A stretch of 64,000 bases of DNA from Pigmentiphaga sp. H8 (lineage in GTDB: Bacteria; Pseudomonadota; Gammaproteobacteria; Burkholderiales; Burkholderiaceae_B). The position numbers and the translations under genes are program-made. Under the pieces are notes generated by a model that saw nothing but the letters and a program-made list of their open reading frames with translations, was not told the DNA's origin and searched no databases. This document shows, piece by piece, positions 16,789 through 25,374 of the stretch. The DNA lies in contig NZ_CP033966.1 of assembly GCF_003854895.1 (NCBI RefSeq), forward strand, positions 4,836,001-4,900,000, written 5' to 3'. The stretch's first letter is position 1; the number at the start of each line of letters is the position of its first letter.

Positions 16789-18054
16789 TCAGCGCGCGAA
16801 GCGCTCGCGCAGCCAGGCGGCCAGTTGGCGGCCGGCCTCGTAGCGGCCCGGCTCCTCGCCCTCGGCCAGCGCGCGGCCATGGTGGTCGCCGCGCACCCGC
16901 AGGTGGCGCTTGTCGGCCGTGGCCAGGGCATCGTGGATGGCGCGCACGTCGCCCGGGAAGCAGGCCTGGTCGCCCGTGTATTCGATGATCAGGGTGGGCT
17001 GGACGATGGCGTCCGCGGCGGCCGCCAGGCTGGCGTTGGACGACAGGCCGGACCAGGTCGACAGCCAGCTCTCGGGCGTGCAGAAGCGCGCGAAACCGAC
17101 GGCGCCGTAGTTCGAGGCATAGGGATCGCGGCCCCACAGCGAACCGGAATGCCGGTCCGACGGATCCAGGCTGAGGTCCAGGCAGCGCAGGTCGGCATCC
17201 GTGCGCCAGACCGTCATCACGGGTGTATGGGCGGCCACGCGGCGCTCGGCCTGGGAAGCGTCCTCGCGGCCCTTGAGCGCCTTGCGCGCGCCCAGCCGCT
17301 GCGCGATCGACTGCCGCGCCAGCGCGTCCAGCCGCTCGACCCGGTCGCGCTGCGCCTGCCGGTAGCGCGCGACGAACCCGGGCACATAGCGCGCCTGGCC
17401 GCCGGGGCGGTAGCCGTTGTCGGGATTCAGCGGATCCAGGGTCGGGTCGACCGACAGCGCGTCCCCTTCGTCCAGTACCGAGGGATCGATGCAATTCATC
17501 AGCAGCGCGCCCTGCCCCGGATGCGGTCCCACCAGCACCAGGCCCTGGACCTGGGGCATGTCGAGCCCGGCCAGGCCGGAAGGCTTGCCGCCCGGCGTGC
17601 GGGCGATGCGCTCGGCGGCCGGCAGCGACGACTGCTGGGCGTAGAAGGAATACAGGCCCGCGCCGCCCGAATTGCCCAGCAGCACGATGTGCTCGAACCC
17701 CTGCCCGCGCAGGAAGGCCAGGCCGGCCGCCACGTCGTGCAGCGCGGTCTCGTGCTCCAGGCGCAGGTCGTTGCCGACCGAACGCGCGCCTTGCGACCAG
17801 GCCGCATAGCCGGCGCCGACGATGTCGGGAATGAGGTAGTGGCAGGCCATGAATTCGCGCGGGTGCATCACGCACACGACGGTCCGGGGCCGGGGGCCCG
17901 CCGGCAGGTAGAGCGAGCCCGTGGTGGCGGCGTCGTCATCGGTGCGCAGGACGACGTTGCGGGTGGAGGCGCCGGCCGGAAGATCGCGGGGGTTCCAGTC
18001 GGTGTTCAAGAAGCCTGCGGTGACGTGCTGGGGGGCGTTGGCGCCGGTGCTCAC
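16789..18054 (-). CDS. Alpha/beta-hydrolase of unknown substrate
   Basis: A 421-residue alpha/beta-hydrolase, longer than most single-domain members. The nucleophile elbow is GNSGGAG (Ser129); the likely Asp lies in EYTGDQACFP and the His in RGDHHGRAL near the C-terminus. No signal peptide is evident. It is the first gene of the leftward aromatic operon, directly behind the operator-containing intergenic region shared with tetR. It could hydrolyse an ester or amide form of the aromatic substrate before CoA activation; that is inference. Confidence 0.75.
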   Translation of the reverse strand: MSTGANAPQHVTAGFLNTDWNPRDLPAGASTRNVVLRTDDDAATTGSLYLPAGPRPRTVVCVMHPREFMACHYLIPDIVGAGYAAWSQGARSVGNDLRLEHETALHDVAAGLAFLRGQGFEHIVLLGNSGGAGLYSFYAQQSSLPAAERIARTPGGKPSGLAGLDMPQVQGLVLVGPHPGQGALLMNCIDPSVLDEGDALSVDPTLDPLNPDNGYRPGGQARYVPGFVARYRQAQRDRVERLDALARQSIAQRLGARKALKGREDASQAERRVAAHTPVMTVWRTDADLRCLDLSLDPSDRHSGSLWGRDPYASNYGAVGFARFCTPESWLSTWSGLSSNASLAAAADAIVQPTLIIEYTGDQACFPGDVRAIHDALATADKRHLRVRGDHHGRALAEGEEPGRYEAGRQLAAWLRERFAR

Positions 18055-18103
18055 GATGGGTCTCCTGATGACGCGGACGGCTGATGCAACCGTCTTTTGT
18101 CAC

Positions 18104-18132
18104 ATTCGACTACTTTTTGACTTAACTGTCAA
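18104..18132 (-). promoter_or_regulatory. Candidate promoter of the aromatic operon
   Basis: On the minus strand, TTGACA (18132-18127, perfect -35) is followed after 17 bases by TCGAAT (18109-18104, 4 of 6 to the -10 consensus). It lies about 50 bp before the hydrolase start and overlaps the left operator palindrome. Confidence 0.55.
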
Positions 18133-18162
18133 TATACGTAGAAATTCCGACAGAAGTGTCAA
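18117..18162. promoter_or_regulatory. Tandem palindromic operators between TetR gene and aromatic operon
   Basis: Two related 16-bp palindromes, TTGACTTAACTGTCAA (18117-18132) and CCGACAGAAGTGTCAA (18147-18162), share the half-sites GAC and TGTCAA and have the same register, exactly 30 bp apart (about three helical turns). They overlap the leftward promoter above and a rightward candidate (TTGACT 18117-18122, 16 bases, TAGAAA 18139-18144) for the TetR gene. They are the likely binding sites of the adjacent TetR-type regulator, giving autoregulation and operon repression. Confidence 0.7.
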
Positions 18163-18273
18163 AAAAACTCGCCGACGCGCCCCTTTTCCCTGGGAAGACG
18201 GGGTTTCGACATGCCATAATCGGCTCCTGGGCCGGCACCCGTTCCTGCCCCATATCCTGGAAAGTCCCTATCC

Positions 18274-18999
18274 GTGAACGAGCTTCCCACCAAGGCAACG
18301 ATGAAAGGGGAAGTCCTGCGCGGCGCCATCCTGGACGCCGCGGCCAAGCTCTTCATCGAACGCGGCACGGGCGGCACCAGCATGCAGGACATCGCCGAAT
18401 CGCTGGGCCTGAGCCGTACCGCCGTCTACTACTATTTCAAGAACAAGGACGCGATCCTGCGGGCGCTGACCGAGGAAATCCTGACCTCGGCCCGGGAACT
18501 GGCCAACGCCGCCGTCTCCCGCCAGGACCGCGATCCAGCCGAGGCGCTGCGGGAGCTGGTCACCGACTACGCCAATCTCATCCTGTCGCGCCCGGCCGAG
18601 TTCCGCGTGGCCGACCGCAACGAGTCGGACCTCACGCAGCGCCAGCGCGCCTCGATGCATACGGCGCGCCGCAGCGTGCTGGCGGACTTCAGCGGCATCA
18701 TCGAGCGCGGCATCCAGCTCGGCCATTTCCGCATGGCCGACCCGCATGTCGCGGCCTTCGGGCTGATCGGCATGTGCAACTGGACCGCGTGGTGGTTCAA
18801 GCCCAGCGGGCGCCTGGGCCAGCAGGAAGTGGCCGAGGCCATCGCCGACATGGCCATCCATGCCCTGCGCCGCGACGAATCGCGCCGGGCGCGGGTGCCC
18901 GACGTCAAGGAGTCCCTGCGGCTGCTGCGCGAGGACCTGGCTTACCTGGAGAAGCTGGTGGTGCCCGAGGATGACGCCTCCTCGGGCCAGCGCAAGTAG
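18274..18999 (+). CDS. TetR/AcrR-family transcriptional regulator
   Basis: A 241-residue protein with an N-terminal helix-turn-helix (GGTSMQDIAESLGLSRTAVY, about residues 31-50, followed by YYFKNKDAILRA). GTG 18274 is the longest start; ATG 18301 is an alternative. The C-terminal ligand domain is unremarkable and ends PEDDASSGQRK. It is divergent from the aromatic-acid operon and faces two palindromes in the shared intergenic region, so it probably represses that operon until an aromatic acid or its CoA ester binds. The last 71 bp of the gene region have a near copy at 25375-25445. Confidence 0.9.
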   Translation: MNELPTKATMKGEVLRGAILDAAAKLFIERGTGGTSMQDIAESLGLSRTAVYYYFKNKDAILRALTEEILTSARELANAAVSRQDRDPAEALRELVTDYANLILSRPAEFRVADRNESDLTQRQRASMHTARRSVLADFSGIIERGIQLGHFRMADPHVAAFGLIGMCNWTAWWFKPSGRLGQQEVAEAIADMAIHALRRDESRRARVPDVKESLRLLREDLAYLEKLVVPEDDASSGQRK

Positions 19000-19003
19000 G
19001 CCT
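18933..19003 (+). repeat. Direct repeat copy 1: 3' end of tetR gene
   Basis: The 71 bp from 18933 to 19003, including the TAG stop of the TetR gene, match 25375-25445 in the same orientation with six mismatches (65 of 71 identical, no gaps, by hand alignment). The two copies bracket the cobW-to-asparaginase cassette. Confidence 0.85.
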
Positions 19004-19033
19004 GCGCCATGAAGCCCTCAGAGCCCCACTCGT

Positions 19034-20095
19034 TCACCGCACATTACGCACCAGCGCCTGAGCCGCGTTGAACACCGCCTCCACCACTGTCGGTTCGACT
19101 GCCCGCATGATAAAGACGAGGCGCGACTGCCGGTTTTCGTCGGGCCACCGATCCAGCGGTACGGCGGGATGGAATATGTGCTGGACACATTGGACGACAA
19201 CGGGATCCCCCTCGACATTGAGGATTCCTTTCATGCGCAGCATGTCCGGGCCGCGTAGCGCGGTGAGCATTTCCATGGCGCCTGTGATGGCAGGCCATGT
19301 GAAGGGCTCGTCGAACCGCAGCGACATCGTGCGGATGTCCTGCAGGTGGGGGCGCAGCGGCTTGTCTTCGGCGTCGTCCTGGTCGTCGGGCGCATCAAGC
19401 GCCGCGCCCAGGAAACTCAATGCCTGGGCGGACAGGCGGGTGCTGGCCAGTCCCAGTCCCGTAAGCTGCGCAGGCTCCACTTGCCCATGCTGGACGCGCA
19501 GCACGGCGGCGCTGGCATTGACGGCTTGCAGCGCCCGTTCCAGCGAGGCGGTGTCGTCCGGCGCCGCGAGATCGGTCTTGGTAAGCAAGATGCGGTCGGC
19601 CAGTGCGACTTGCTTGACCGCCTGGGGGAACTCCTCCAGTTGCTGCCCGCCATTGACCGCGTCGACCAATGTGATGATGCCGTCCAGCCGGAAGTGGGCG
19701 GCCAGCATCGTATCGCTAAGCAGCGTCTGCACGACGGGCGCGGGGTCGGCCAGGCCGGTGGTTTCGACCATGACGCGGTCAAAGTCTGGAATGGCGCCGG
19801 CCCGGCGTTGTCCGAAAAGTTCGCGCAGGGTTTCCTGCAGGTCGGTCCGGACGGTGCAGCAAATGCAGCCGTTGGCGAGCACGGATACGTTCTCGGACGA
19901 GAACGAGACGAGATCGTGGTCGATGCCGATTTCGCCGATTTCGTTGATGACGACCGCCGCGTTCCTCATTGACGGATGCGTGAGCATCCGCGCGAGCATC
20001 GTGGTCTTGCCGCTGCCAAGGAAACCCGTTACCAGGGTCAGGGGAAAGCGGCCCGCCATCGGATCGGACGAGCCTGGATTCATGGGAGAGCTCAT
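19034..20095 (-). CDS. CobW/P47K-family metallochaperone GTPase
   Basis: A 353-residue G3E GTPase. It has the P-loop GFLGSGKTTML (about residues 24-34), the metal-binding CICC motif (GCICCTVR, about residue 76), ETTGLADP and a TKTDL base-recognition motif. The C-terminal CobW domain (about 245-350) is present. Such proteins load Zn or Co into client metalloenzymes in the cytosol. It overlaps the beta-propeller gene by four bases and lies in the cassette with a metal-dependent deacetylase-family enzyme, which could be its client (inference). Confidence 0.9.
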   Translation of the reverse strand: MSSPMNPGSSDPMAGRFPLTLVTGFLGSGKTTMLARMLTHPSMRNAAVVINEIGEIGIDHDLVSFSSENVSVLANGCICCTVRTDLQETLRELFGQRRAGAIPDFDRVMVETTGLADPAPVVQTLLSDTMLAAHFRLDGIITLVDAVNGGQQLEEFPQAVKQVALADRILLTKTDLAAPDDTASLERALQAVNASAAVLRVQHGQVEPAQLTGLGLASTRLSAQALSFLGAALDAPDDQDDAEDKPLRPHLQDIRTMSLRFDEPFTWPAITGAMEMLTALRGPDMLRMKGILNVEGDPVVVQCVQHIFHPAVPLDRWPDENRQSRLVFIMRAVEPTVVEAVFNAAQALVRNVR

Positions 20096-21348
20096 CCGAT
20101 GTTCATTTCAAGAATATAAAGACCGCCGCAGAATCGATCGACGGTATAGACGATGCGGCGGTCGTCGACGTAGACGTCGTTGAGCTGAATCGCGCCGACG
20201 GGCGACAGCGCCGGCGCAGCCGGGACGTAGTAGGCCAGCTCCTGAACTTGCCAGGGGTTGCTGGTGTCGTAGACGCGTACGCCGGCGTTGAAGAAGGTGC
20301 CGATGATGATGTGGTCCGAGCGGAACGAGCAGGGCGCCGGCAGGTTCTCGTGCAGATTGTGGGCGCCGAAGCGGCCGCCCCGTCGCGCGAAGGCCTCGAC
20401 CGGAGGCGCTGGGAAGGTGCCGATCGGGACCGGGTTGCCTTCGTTGCGGGCATCCACGACCCAGACGAGCTTGGGCCAGTCCGCGCCATTGTCCTGGACG
20501 CATTCGTCGCTCACGATCCACAGATCGCGGCTGAAAAGCGGCAGCACCGTATGGGTGAAGCCGTTGAAAGGCGGCGAGTGGTTCCAGCTCGAAACGGCAC
20601 GGGGGGCGCTCATGTCGGAGATGTCGAGCACGATAGAGCCGCCGTCGATATAGCCGATGTAGGCGCGGTCGGGGCGTTCGGGAAAGACGTTGGTGTTGTG
20701 CACGCGAAAGCCTGTGTCGAACTGCTTTGGCAGGCGGGCCGGGGGCTCGGCGGCGTCGCCGGCACGGGTGCCCGGCAGCCACCAGCGGCCGGCTTCCACC
20801 GGGCGCGAAGGCTCGCGCACGTCGATGATGCGGTAGAACTGATCGTCCAGCGGATTGCGCGGCTCGAAGTCGGGCGCGCCGGAGGCCAGGTGGACGAACT
20901 GCCCGTCGACGAACCACAACGCATGCACGCCGCGCGAATGCGGCCCCGAGCAGTCGAAATGCGAGACCAGGCGGGGCGACTCCGGCTTGCTAATGTCGAA
21001 CAGATCGAAGCCGGCGGGTTTCATGCCCGGTGACTGTGTCTGGTAGGCCACGGCCATGAGGTCGCCGCTGATTTCCAGCGAGTTCGAACGTACCTTCATG
21101 TGCGGAAGTTCGGTCTGGACGATCACGTACGGTGCGCGCGGGTCGGTCACGTCGACGCCGGTGAAGTTCTTCGGCGCGGCCTCGTGCGCCAGCCATAGGA
21201 TGCGTCGGCCGTCGGCGCATTGTTGCATGGCGATGCCTTCGCCCAGGCCGCCATAGCCTTGCAGCTCATGATGGGCAAGTAACGTCATGTTGCGGGCCAT
21301 GGACTTGTCGGCGCGCGCGGCGAGGTTGGGTGTAGGGTAGCGGTTCAT
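20092..21348 (-). CDS. LVIVD-repeat beta-propeller protein of unknown function
   Basis: A 418-residue protein with repeating blades of the type GVDVTDPRAPYVI, GFDLFDISKPESPRLV, YRIIDVREPSRPVEAG, SIVLDISDMSAPRAV and GVRVYDTSNPWQV, the pattern of LVIVD-type beta-propellers. Conserved-looking histidines (HNTNVFPE, HNLHENLP) could bind a metal. No signal peptide is visible. The enzymatic role is unknown. It lies between an IclR regulator and the CobW GTPase and overlaps the latter, so it probably belongs to the same catabolic unit. Confidence 0.7.
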   Translation of the reverse strand: MNRYPTPNLAARADKSMARNMTLLAHHELQGYGGLGEGIAMQQCADGRRILWLAHEAAPKNFTGVDVTDPRAPYVIVQTELPHMKVRSNSLEISGDLMAVAYQTQSPGMKPAGFDLFDISKPESPRLVSHFDCSGPHSRGVHALWFVDGQFVHLASGAPDFEPRNPLDDQFYRIIDVREPSRPVEAGRWWLPGTRAGDAAEPPARLPKQFDTGFRVHNTNVFPERPDRAYIGYIDGGSIVLDISDMSAPRAVSSWNHSPPFNGFTHTVLPLFSRDLWIVSDECVQDNGADWPKLVWVVDARNEGNPVPIGTFPAPPVEAFARRGGRFGAHNLHENLPAPCSFRSDHIIIGTFFNAGVRVYDTSNPWQVQELAYYVPAAPALSPVGAIQLNDVYVDDRRIVYTVDRFCGGLYILEMNIG

Positions 21349-21355
21349 GTGTCGA

Positions 21356-22132
21356 TCATTGGCGCAACAGGCGCGTGACTTCTCGGGCTGCGGTTTTCAG
21401 TTTTGGAAGAATGCCGCGGATGCGTTCATCGGTCATGCGCGCTTGCGTGGTAGCGACGGCAAGGGCCGCTATAGGGCTGCCCGCGGCGTTGTAGATAGGC
21501 AGGCCGATGGCGCGCACGCCAGGCGCCGCGTGATTGCCCGTGACAGCGTATCCGGAAAGACGGGCCTGGCCGACCAGTTCCAGCAGTTCGTCCGCGTCGA
21601 GATCGCCATAGGCGCCCAGTCGCGGGGCGACGGCCTGGATGACCGTTTCGATCTCGTCTTCCGGCAGCGCTGCGAGCAGCGCCAGTCCTCCGGCGCTCAC
21701 GCCGAGCGGCTGGCGGCTGCCCAGCGGCACCGACGGCGTCTGAATCGGGTAGGGGCCCTGGGTGCGGGATATGCAGACGGCGTCATAGCCGCTGCGCAGG
21801 AACAGGAAGGTCGTGTCGCCTGTCTGCTCCGCCAGCCAGTCGCACACTGGCTGGCACACTTCCTTCAGATTGAACTGGTGCGTTGCAGAAATACCCAGTT
21901 CGAACAGTAGCGGCCCGAGGGTATAGCGGCGCGACCGGTCGTCCTGTTGCAACAGTCCTTCGATCGTCAGCGCTTTGAGCAGCCGGTGCGCGGTCGGCCG
22001 CTGCAGGGCCAGTTCTCGAGCGACGTCCACCAGGCGTACGCCTTCTGGCGCTTGAGCCGCCACGATCTGCAAAGCCCGGACCGCGCGGCTGACGGTCTGG
22101 GCGCCATGCACATCGATGGTCGTCGTGGCCAT
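21356..22132 (-). CDS. IclR-family transcriptional regulator
   Basis: A 258-residue regulator from ATG 22132; TTG 22150, overlapping the Bug stop, would add six residues and cannot be excluded. The N-terminal winged helix (LVDVARELALQRPTAHRLLK, about residues 34-53) is followed by an IclR effector domain (about 75-255). It sits in the minus-strand Bug-IclR-propeller-cobW unit and probably controls both that unit and the divergent deacetylase-asparaginase genes. Confidence 0.9.
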   Translation of the reverse strand: MATTTIDVHGAQTVSRAVRALQIVAAQAPEGVRLVDVARELALQRPTAHRLLKALTIEGLLQQDDRSRRYTLGPLLFELGISATHQFNLKEVCQPVCDWLAEQTGDTTFLFLRSGYDAVCISRTQGPYPIQTPSVPLGSRQPLGVSAGGLALLAALPEDEIETVIQAVAPRLGAYGDLDADELLELVGQARLSGYAVTGNHAAPGVRAIGLPIYNAAGSPIAALAVATTQARMTDERIRGILPKLKTAAREVTRLLRQ

Positions 22133-22146
22133 GGGTCTGGCTTTCT

Positions 22147-23121
22147 TCAATCCAACGTGACGCTGGCGAGCTTGACTGCCTGCGCCATGGCTGCGGCCTG
22201 CGATTTCAACAGCCTGTCGAACTCCGCGGGCGTGCTGGCCAAGGCGTCGGCGCCGGCATTGACCAGGGTCTGCTTCATCTCCGGCGATTCGAGCGCTTTT
22301 CTGACTTCCTCGTTCAAGCGGGAAACGACGGCGAGCGGCATGCCCTTGGGACCGATCAGGCCGCTATATAAGACGATTTCCAAGGGTATGCCCTGTTCCT
22401 TGAAGGTAGGTACATCGGGCATCGCGGCCACCCGCTTGGCCGTTGTTACCGCCAGCGCATGGATTTTTCCTGCTTTCGCCTGGGCGACGGCGGGCGGCAT
22501 GCTCAAGAAGCTATAGGTCACTTCTCCGGCTACCACGGCTTGCACCGAAGGCGCGCCTCCCTTGTATGGCACGTGCAGAGAATCGATGCCCATGGCTTGT
22601 TTGAAGGACTCGCCAGCGAGATGCATGATGGTGCCATTGCCCGAGGAGGCGTAGCTTACTTGGCTTTGTTTTTTCTTGGCTAGTTCGACGAGCGACTTGA
22701 CGTCGCCGGCCCTGGAGCCAAGGCTGGAAACCATCATCAGCGGCGTCGACGCGACGAGGCTGATCAGGCTGAAGTCGTTCAGCGCATCGAACGGCAAACG
22801 CTTATAGGCCTCGGCATTGATCGCATGCGTCGTCATATCCTGGAACAACAGGGTGTAGCCGTCCGGCGCGGCCTTGGCGACGTAGGCCGAGGCGATGGTG
22901 GTGCCGGCGCCGGGCCGGTTTTCCACGATGACGCTCTGGCCCATCTGAACCGACAGCCGCGCCGCAAGCGCCCGGGCCAGCACGTCGGAAATGCCGCCGG
23001 GCGGAAAGCCGGTGACGATGGTGACGGGCCTAACCGGGTACGGTTGGGTTTCCGCGGAAGCAGGAGCGAGGGGGATCGCGCAGAGCAGCGAGCAGGCAAG
23101 CGAAATAGTGGCTATTTTCAT
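22147..23121 (-). CDS. Bug-family (TctC-like) periplasmic solute-binding protein
   Basis: A 324-residue secreted protein with signal peptide MKIATISLACSLLCAIPLAPASA, cleaved near ASA-ET. The mature start YPVRPVTIVTGFPPGGISDV, the ENRPGAGTT motif, YASSGNGT and HVPYKGGAP are Bug hallmarks. It probably binds the organic acid or amide used by this cassette. It is the first gene of the leftward unit and has a good promoter candidate (23179-23206). No tripartite-transporter membrane genes are in the window. Confidence 0.92.
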   Translation of the reverse strand: MKIATISLACSLLCAIPLAPASAETQPYPVRPVTIVTGFPPGGISDVLARALAARLSVQMGQSVIVENRPGAGTTIASAYVAKAAPDGYTLLFQDMTTHAINAEAYKRLPFDALNDFSLISLVASTPLMMVSSLGSRAGDVKSLVELAKKKQSQVSYASSGNGTIMHLAGESFKQAMGIDSLHVPYKGGAPSVQAVVAGEVTYSFLSMPPAVAQAKAGKIHALAVTTAKRVAAMPDVPTFKEQGIPLEIVLYSGLIGPKGMPLAVVSRLNEEVRKALESPEMKQTLVNAGADALASTPAEFDRLLKSQAAAMAQAVKLASVTLD

Positions 23122-23178
23122 GGTTATGAACCAGGGCGGTGGATGGGTCGCCCGTCAGGGCGGAATAGTCCAGACCAC

Positions 23179-23206
23179 TCTATAAGTCGGCAATTTTCAC
23201 CGTCAA
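23179..23206 (-). promoter_or_regulatory. Candidate promoter of the Bug-IclR-propeller-cobW unit
   Basis: On the minus strand, TTGACG (23206-23201) and TATAGA (23184-23179) are 16 bases apart, placing a transcript start about 50 bp before the Bug gene. Confidence 0.5.
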
Positions 23207-23442
23207 CACATTCGTCTAATGTTTCTCTATTTGGAACTTAAGACATGCATGACGGTGCGCCGCGCACCAACGCCGGCCATGGCATGCGGGTTCCAGATCA
23301 CTGTTGGTGCGGCTCGGCGGCGCGCCCGACCCAGTCGTCCAGATGTGTCCAATATATGGAACTCCAGGCGGCCGGCGTTGACCTTGGCGGACGGGCTGAA
23401 GATCATGCAGGGTCTCAGTGACTTCCCCTACCAAAGCGCATC
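23207..23442. promoter_or_regulatory. Divergent intergenic region with possible IclR site
   Basis: This is the rest of the 321-bp gap between the Bug gene and the divergent deacetylase gene. No gene is visible. A short palindrome TCCAATATATGGA (23348-23360) and a related TTGGAA element near 23231 resemble IclR-type half-sites; the match is weak and not unique. Confidence 0.3.
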
Positions 23443-24339
23443 ATGACCCAACCCATCGGCTCGAGCGTCCTGGCTCGCGCACCCTATCAGTCCATCGTGC
23501 GTCGTCCCCGCCTGACCTTGCCGGGCGACGCGCGGGTCGTCCTGTGGAACATTGTCAACGTCGAAGTCTGGGAGCCGACAGCAGCCATGCCGCGGGCGGT
23601 GCTCTCTCCCCCCATGGGCGCGCCCATGCTGCCGGATGTTCCCAATTGGGCCTGGCATGAATACGGCATGCGGGTGGGCTTCTGGAGGATCCTCGATGCT
23701 TTGCGCGCGCGTTCGATGCCGGCCAGCTTTGCGCTCAACGGCGCGGCAATCCCCCGTTACGAGGAAGTCTGCACCGCGGCGCGGGACGCAGGCTGGGAAT
23801 TCATGGGCCACGGCCTCGTGCAGCGCCCGATGCATAAGGTCGAGGACCAGCGTGCCGCCATACGGGAAACCATCGATGAGATCCAGCGCTTTACCGGCAA
23901 GGCGCCACGCGGCTGGGAGAGCCCGGGCCTGACTGAAACCGACGACACTGTCGACTATCTGGCCGAGTGCGGCATCGAGTACGTCGCGGACTGGGTCCTG
24001 GACGACCAGCCCGTCCGCTTGCGCTCCTCCAAGGGGTCGATGACGTCGATTCCTTATACCGTGGAACTCAACGATGTGGTGATTTCAGCTGTGCAGCAGC
24101 ATCCGTCCGACGAAATGCTGCGCCGGGGCAAGGCACACTTCGATCGTTTGTACCAGGACAGCGCAGATACGCCGCGAATCATGGCGATCTCTGTTCATCC
24201 CTATCTGAGCGGCGTACCGCATCGCATTGGGTATCTGGAACAGCTCTACGACCACGTGCTGTCCCACGAAGGAGTCCTGGTATGGACCGGTGAGCAGATC
24301 CTGGATTGGTTCAATGCGCAGCAGCCGGAGAGAAAATGA
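23443..24339 (+). CDS. Polysaccharide deacetylase-family (PuuE allantoinase / cyclic imidase-like) hydrolase
   Basis: A 298-residue protein of the NodB-homology superfamily in its PuuE-like branch. It has WNIVNVEVWEP, an EYGMRVGFWRILD segment, GHGLVQRPMH with two likely metal-binding His residues, and ISVHPYLSGVPHRIGYL near the C-terminus. PuuE-type allantoinase and bacterial cyclic imide hydrolases share this fold and open cyclic ureides or imides. The gene overlaps the downstream asparaginase-like gene by four bases, so a ring-opening step followed by amide hydrolysis is plausible. The exact substrate is not known. Confidence 0.75.
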   Translation: MTQPIGSSVLARAPYQSIVRRPRLTLPGDARVVLWNIVNVEVWEPTAAMPRAVLSPPMGAPMLPDVPNWAWHEYGMRVGFWRILDALRARSMPASFALNGAAIPRYEEVCTAARDAGWEFMGHGLVQRPMHKVEDQRAAIRETIDEIQRFTGKAPRGWESPGLTETDDTVDYLAECGIEYVADWVLDDQPVRLRSSKGSMTSIPYTVELNDVVISAVQQHPSDEMLRRGKAHFDRLYQDSADTPRIMAISVHPYLSGVPHRIGYLEQLYDHVLSHEGVLVWTGEQILDWFNAQQPERK

Positions 24340-25349
24340 CCTTGCCGCGTGTGCTGGTGGTGACCCTGGGCGGCACCATTACCATGACTGCGGACGATGG
24401 CGGCGGCATTCGTCCGACGCTCGATGGAACGCAGTTGGTGAAGGCCGTGCCGCAGTTGGAGCAAGTGGCCCGGATCGAGGTGGCGACGCCTTTCATGTTG
24501 CCGGGTGCGTCGCTGACCCTGGGGCATTTGTGGCAGGTCGCCCAGTTGTTGCGGCAGAGACTGCGCTCCGGCGAGTTCGCTGGCGCCGTACTGGTGCAGG
24601 GCACGGACACAATCGAAGATACGGCCTTTGTCATGGACGTCCTGCTCGACTTGGAACGGCCCGTCGTCGTAACCGGCGCCATGCGCGGCGCGCAGGCGCC
24701 CGGCGCGGATGGCCCCGCCAATCTGCTCGCAGCCGTTACCGTCGCGGCAAGCGCGGATGCCGCACGTTGTGGCGTACTGGTGGTTTTGAACGACGAAATT
24801 CATGCCGCCCGCCTGGCCCGGAAATCGCACACTGCGCTGCCCAGCGCCTTCACGTCGCCCGGCGCTGGCGCCTTGGGACTCGTGGCCGAAGGGCAGGCGC
24901 GGATAGGGTGCCGGCCGGTCCGCAATCGTGTCGAGTCGGTTCTGGCCCGGATGGCGGATCCGGCCGAGCCCGAATGGGTGCCCGTGGCGCAGCTATCCGT
25001 AGGGCTGGATGAAGACGCGCGTATTGCCGCGACCTTGGAAGACCTGGGTTATGGCGGAGCGGTTGTCGAAGCCATGGGCGCCGGACACGTGCCGGCAAAG
25101 GCTGTCGAGGCGTTGGCCTCGCTTGCCGGCCAGATGCCGGTCGTGCTGGCAACCAGAGTGCCGGCGGGAAGAGGATTCACGCGGACCTATGGGTTCGCCG
25201 GATCAGAAACCGATCTGCTCGCCCGCGGGTTGTTGCCAGCAGGAAGCTTGTCTGCAAGCAAGGCCCGCCTGCTGTTGTCGCTGTTGCTGGCTACAGGCGC
25301 CATAGCCGACGACATCCAGGCCGTGTTCGGGGCGCGGTTCTTCCCGTAG
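24336..25349 (+). CDS. L-asparaginase-family amidohydrolase
   Basis: A 337-residue protein from ATG 24336, which overlaps the previous stop (ATGA). It has both asparaginase signature regions: TLGGTITM with the nucleophile Thr14, and QGTDTIEDTA with Thr90-Asp91. The usual His before the second motif is replaced by Gln88. A LNDEIHAARLARKSHT segment carries the expected lysine. It hydrolyses a side-chain amide, of asparagine or a half-amide, with release of ammonia. No signal peptide is present, so it acts in the cytosol. Coupling to the imidase-like gene suggests it handles the ring-opened product (inference). Confidence 0.85.
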   Translation: MTLPRVLVVTLGGTITMTADDGGGIRPTLDGTQLVKAVPQLEQVARIEVATPFMLPGASLTLGHLWQVAQLLRQRLRSGEFAGAVLVQGTDTIEDTAFVMDVLLDLERPVVVTGAMRGAQAPGADGPANLLAAVTVAASADAARCGVLVVLNDEIHAARLARKSHTALPSAFTSPGAGALGLVAEGQARIGCRPVRNRVESVLARMADPAEPEWVPVAQLSVGLDEDARIAATLEDLGYGGAVVEAMGAGHVPAKAVEALASLAGQMPVVLATRVPAGRGFTRTYGFAGSETDLLARGLLPAGSLSASKARLLLSLLLATGAIADDIQAVFGARFFP

Positions 25350-25374
25350 CGTGCTTGACTCGCTTAAGCGCTTG

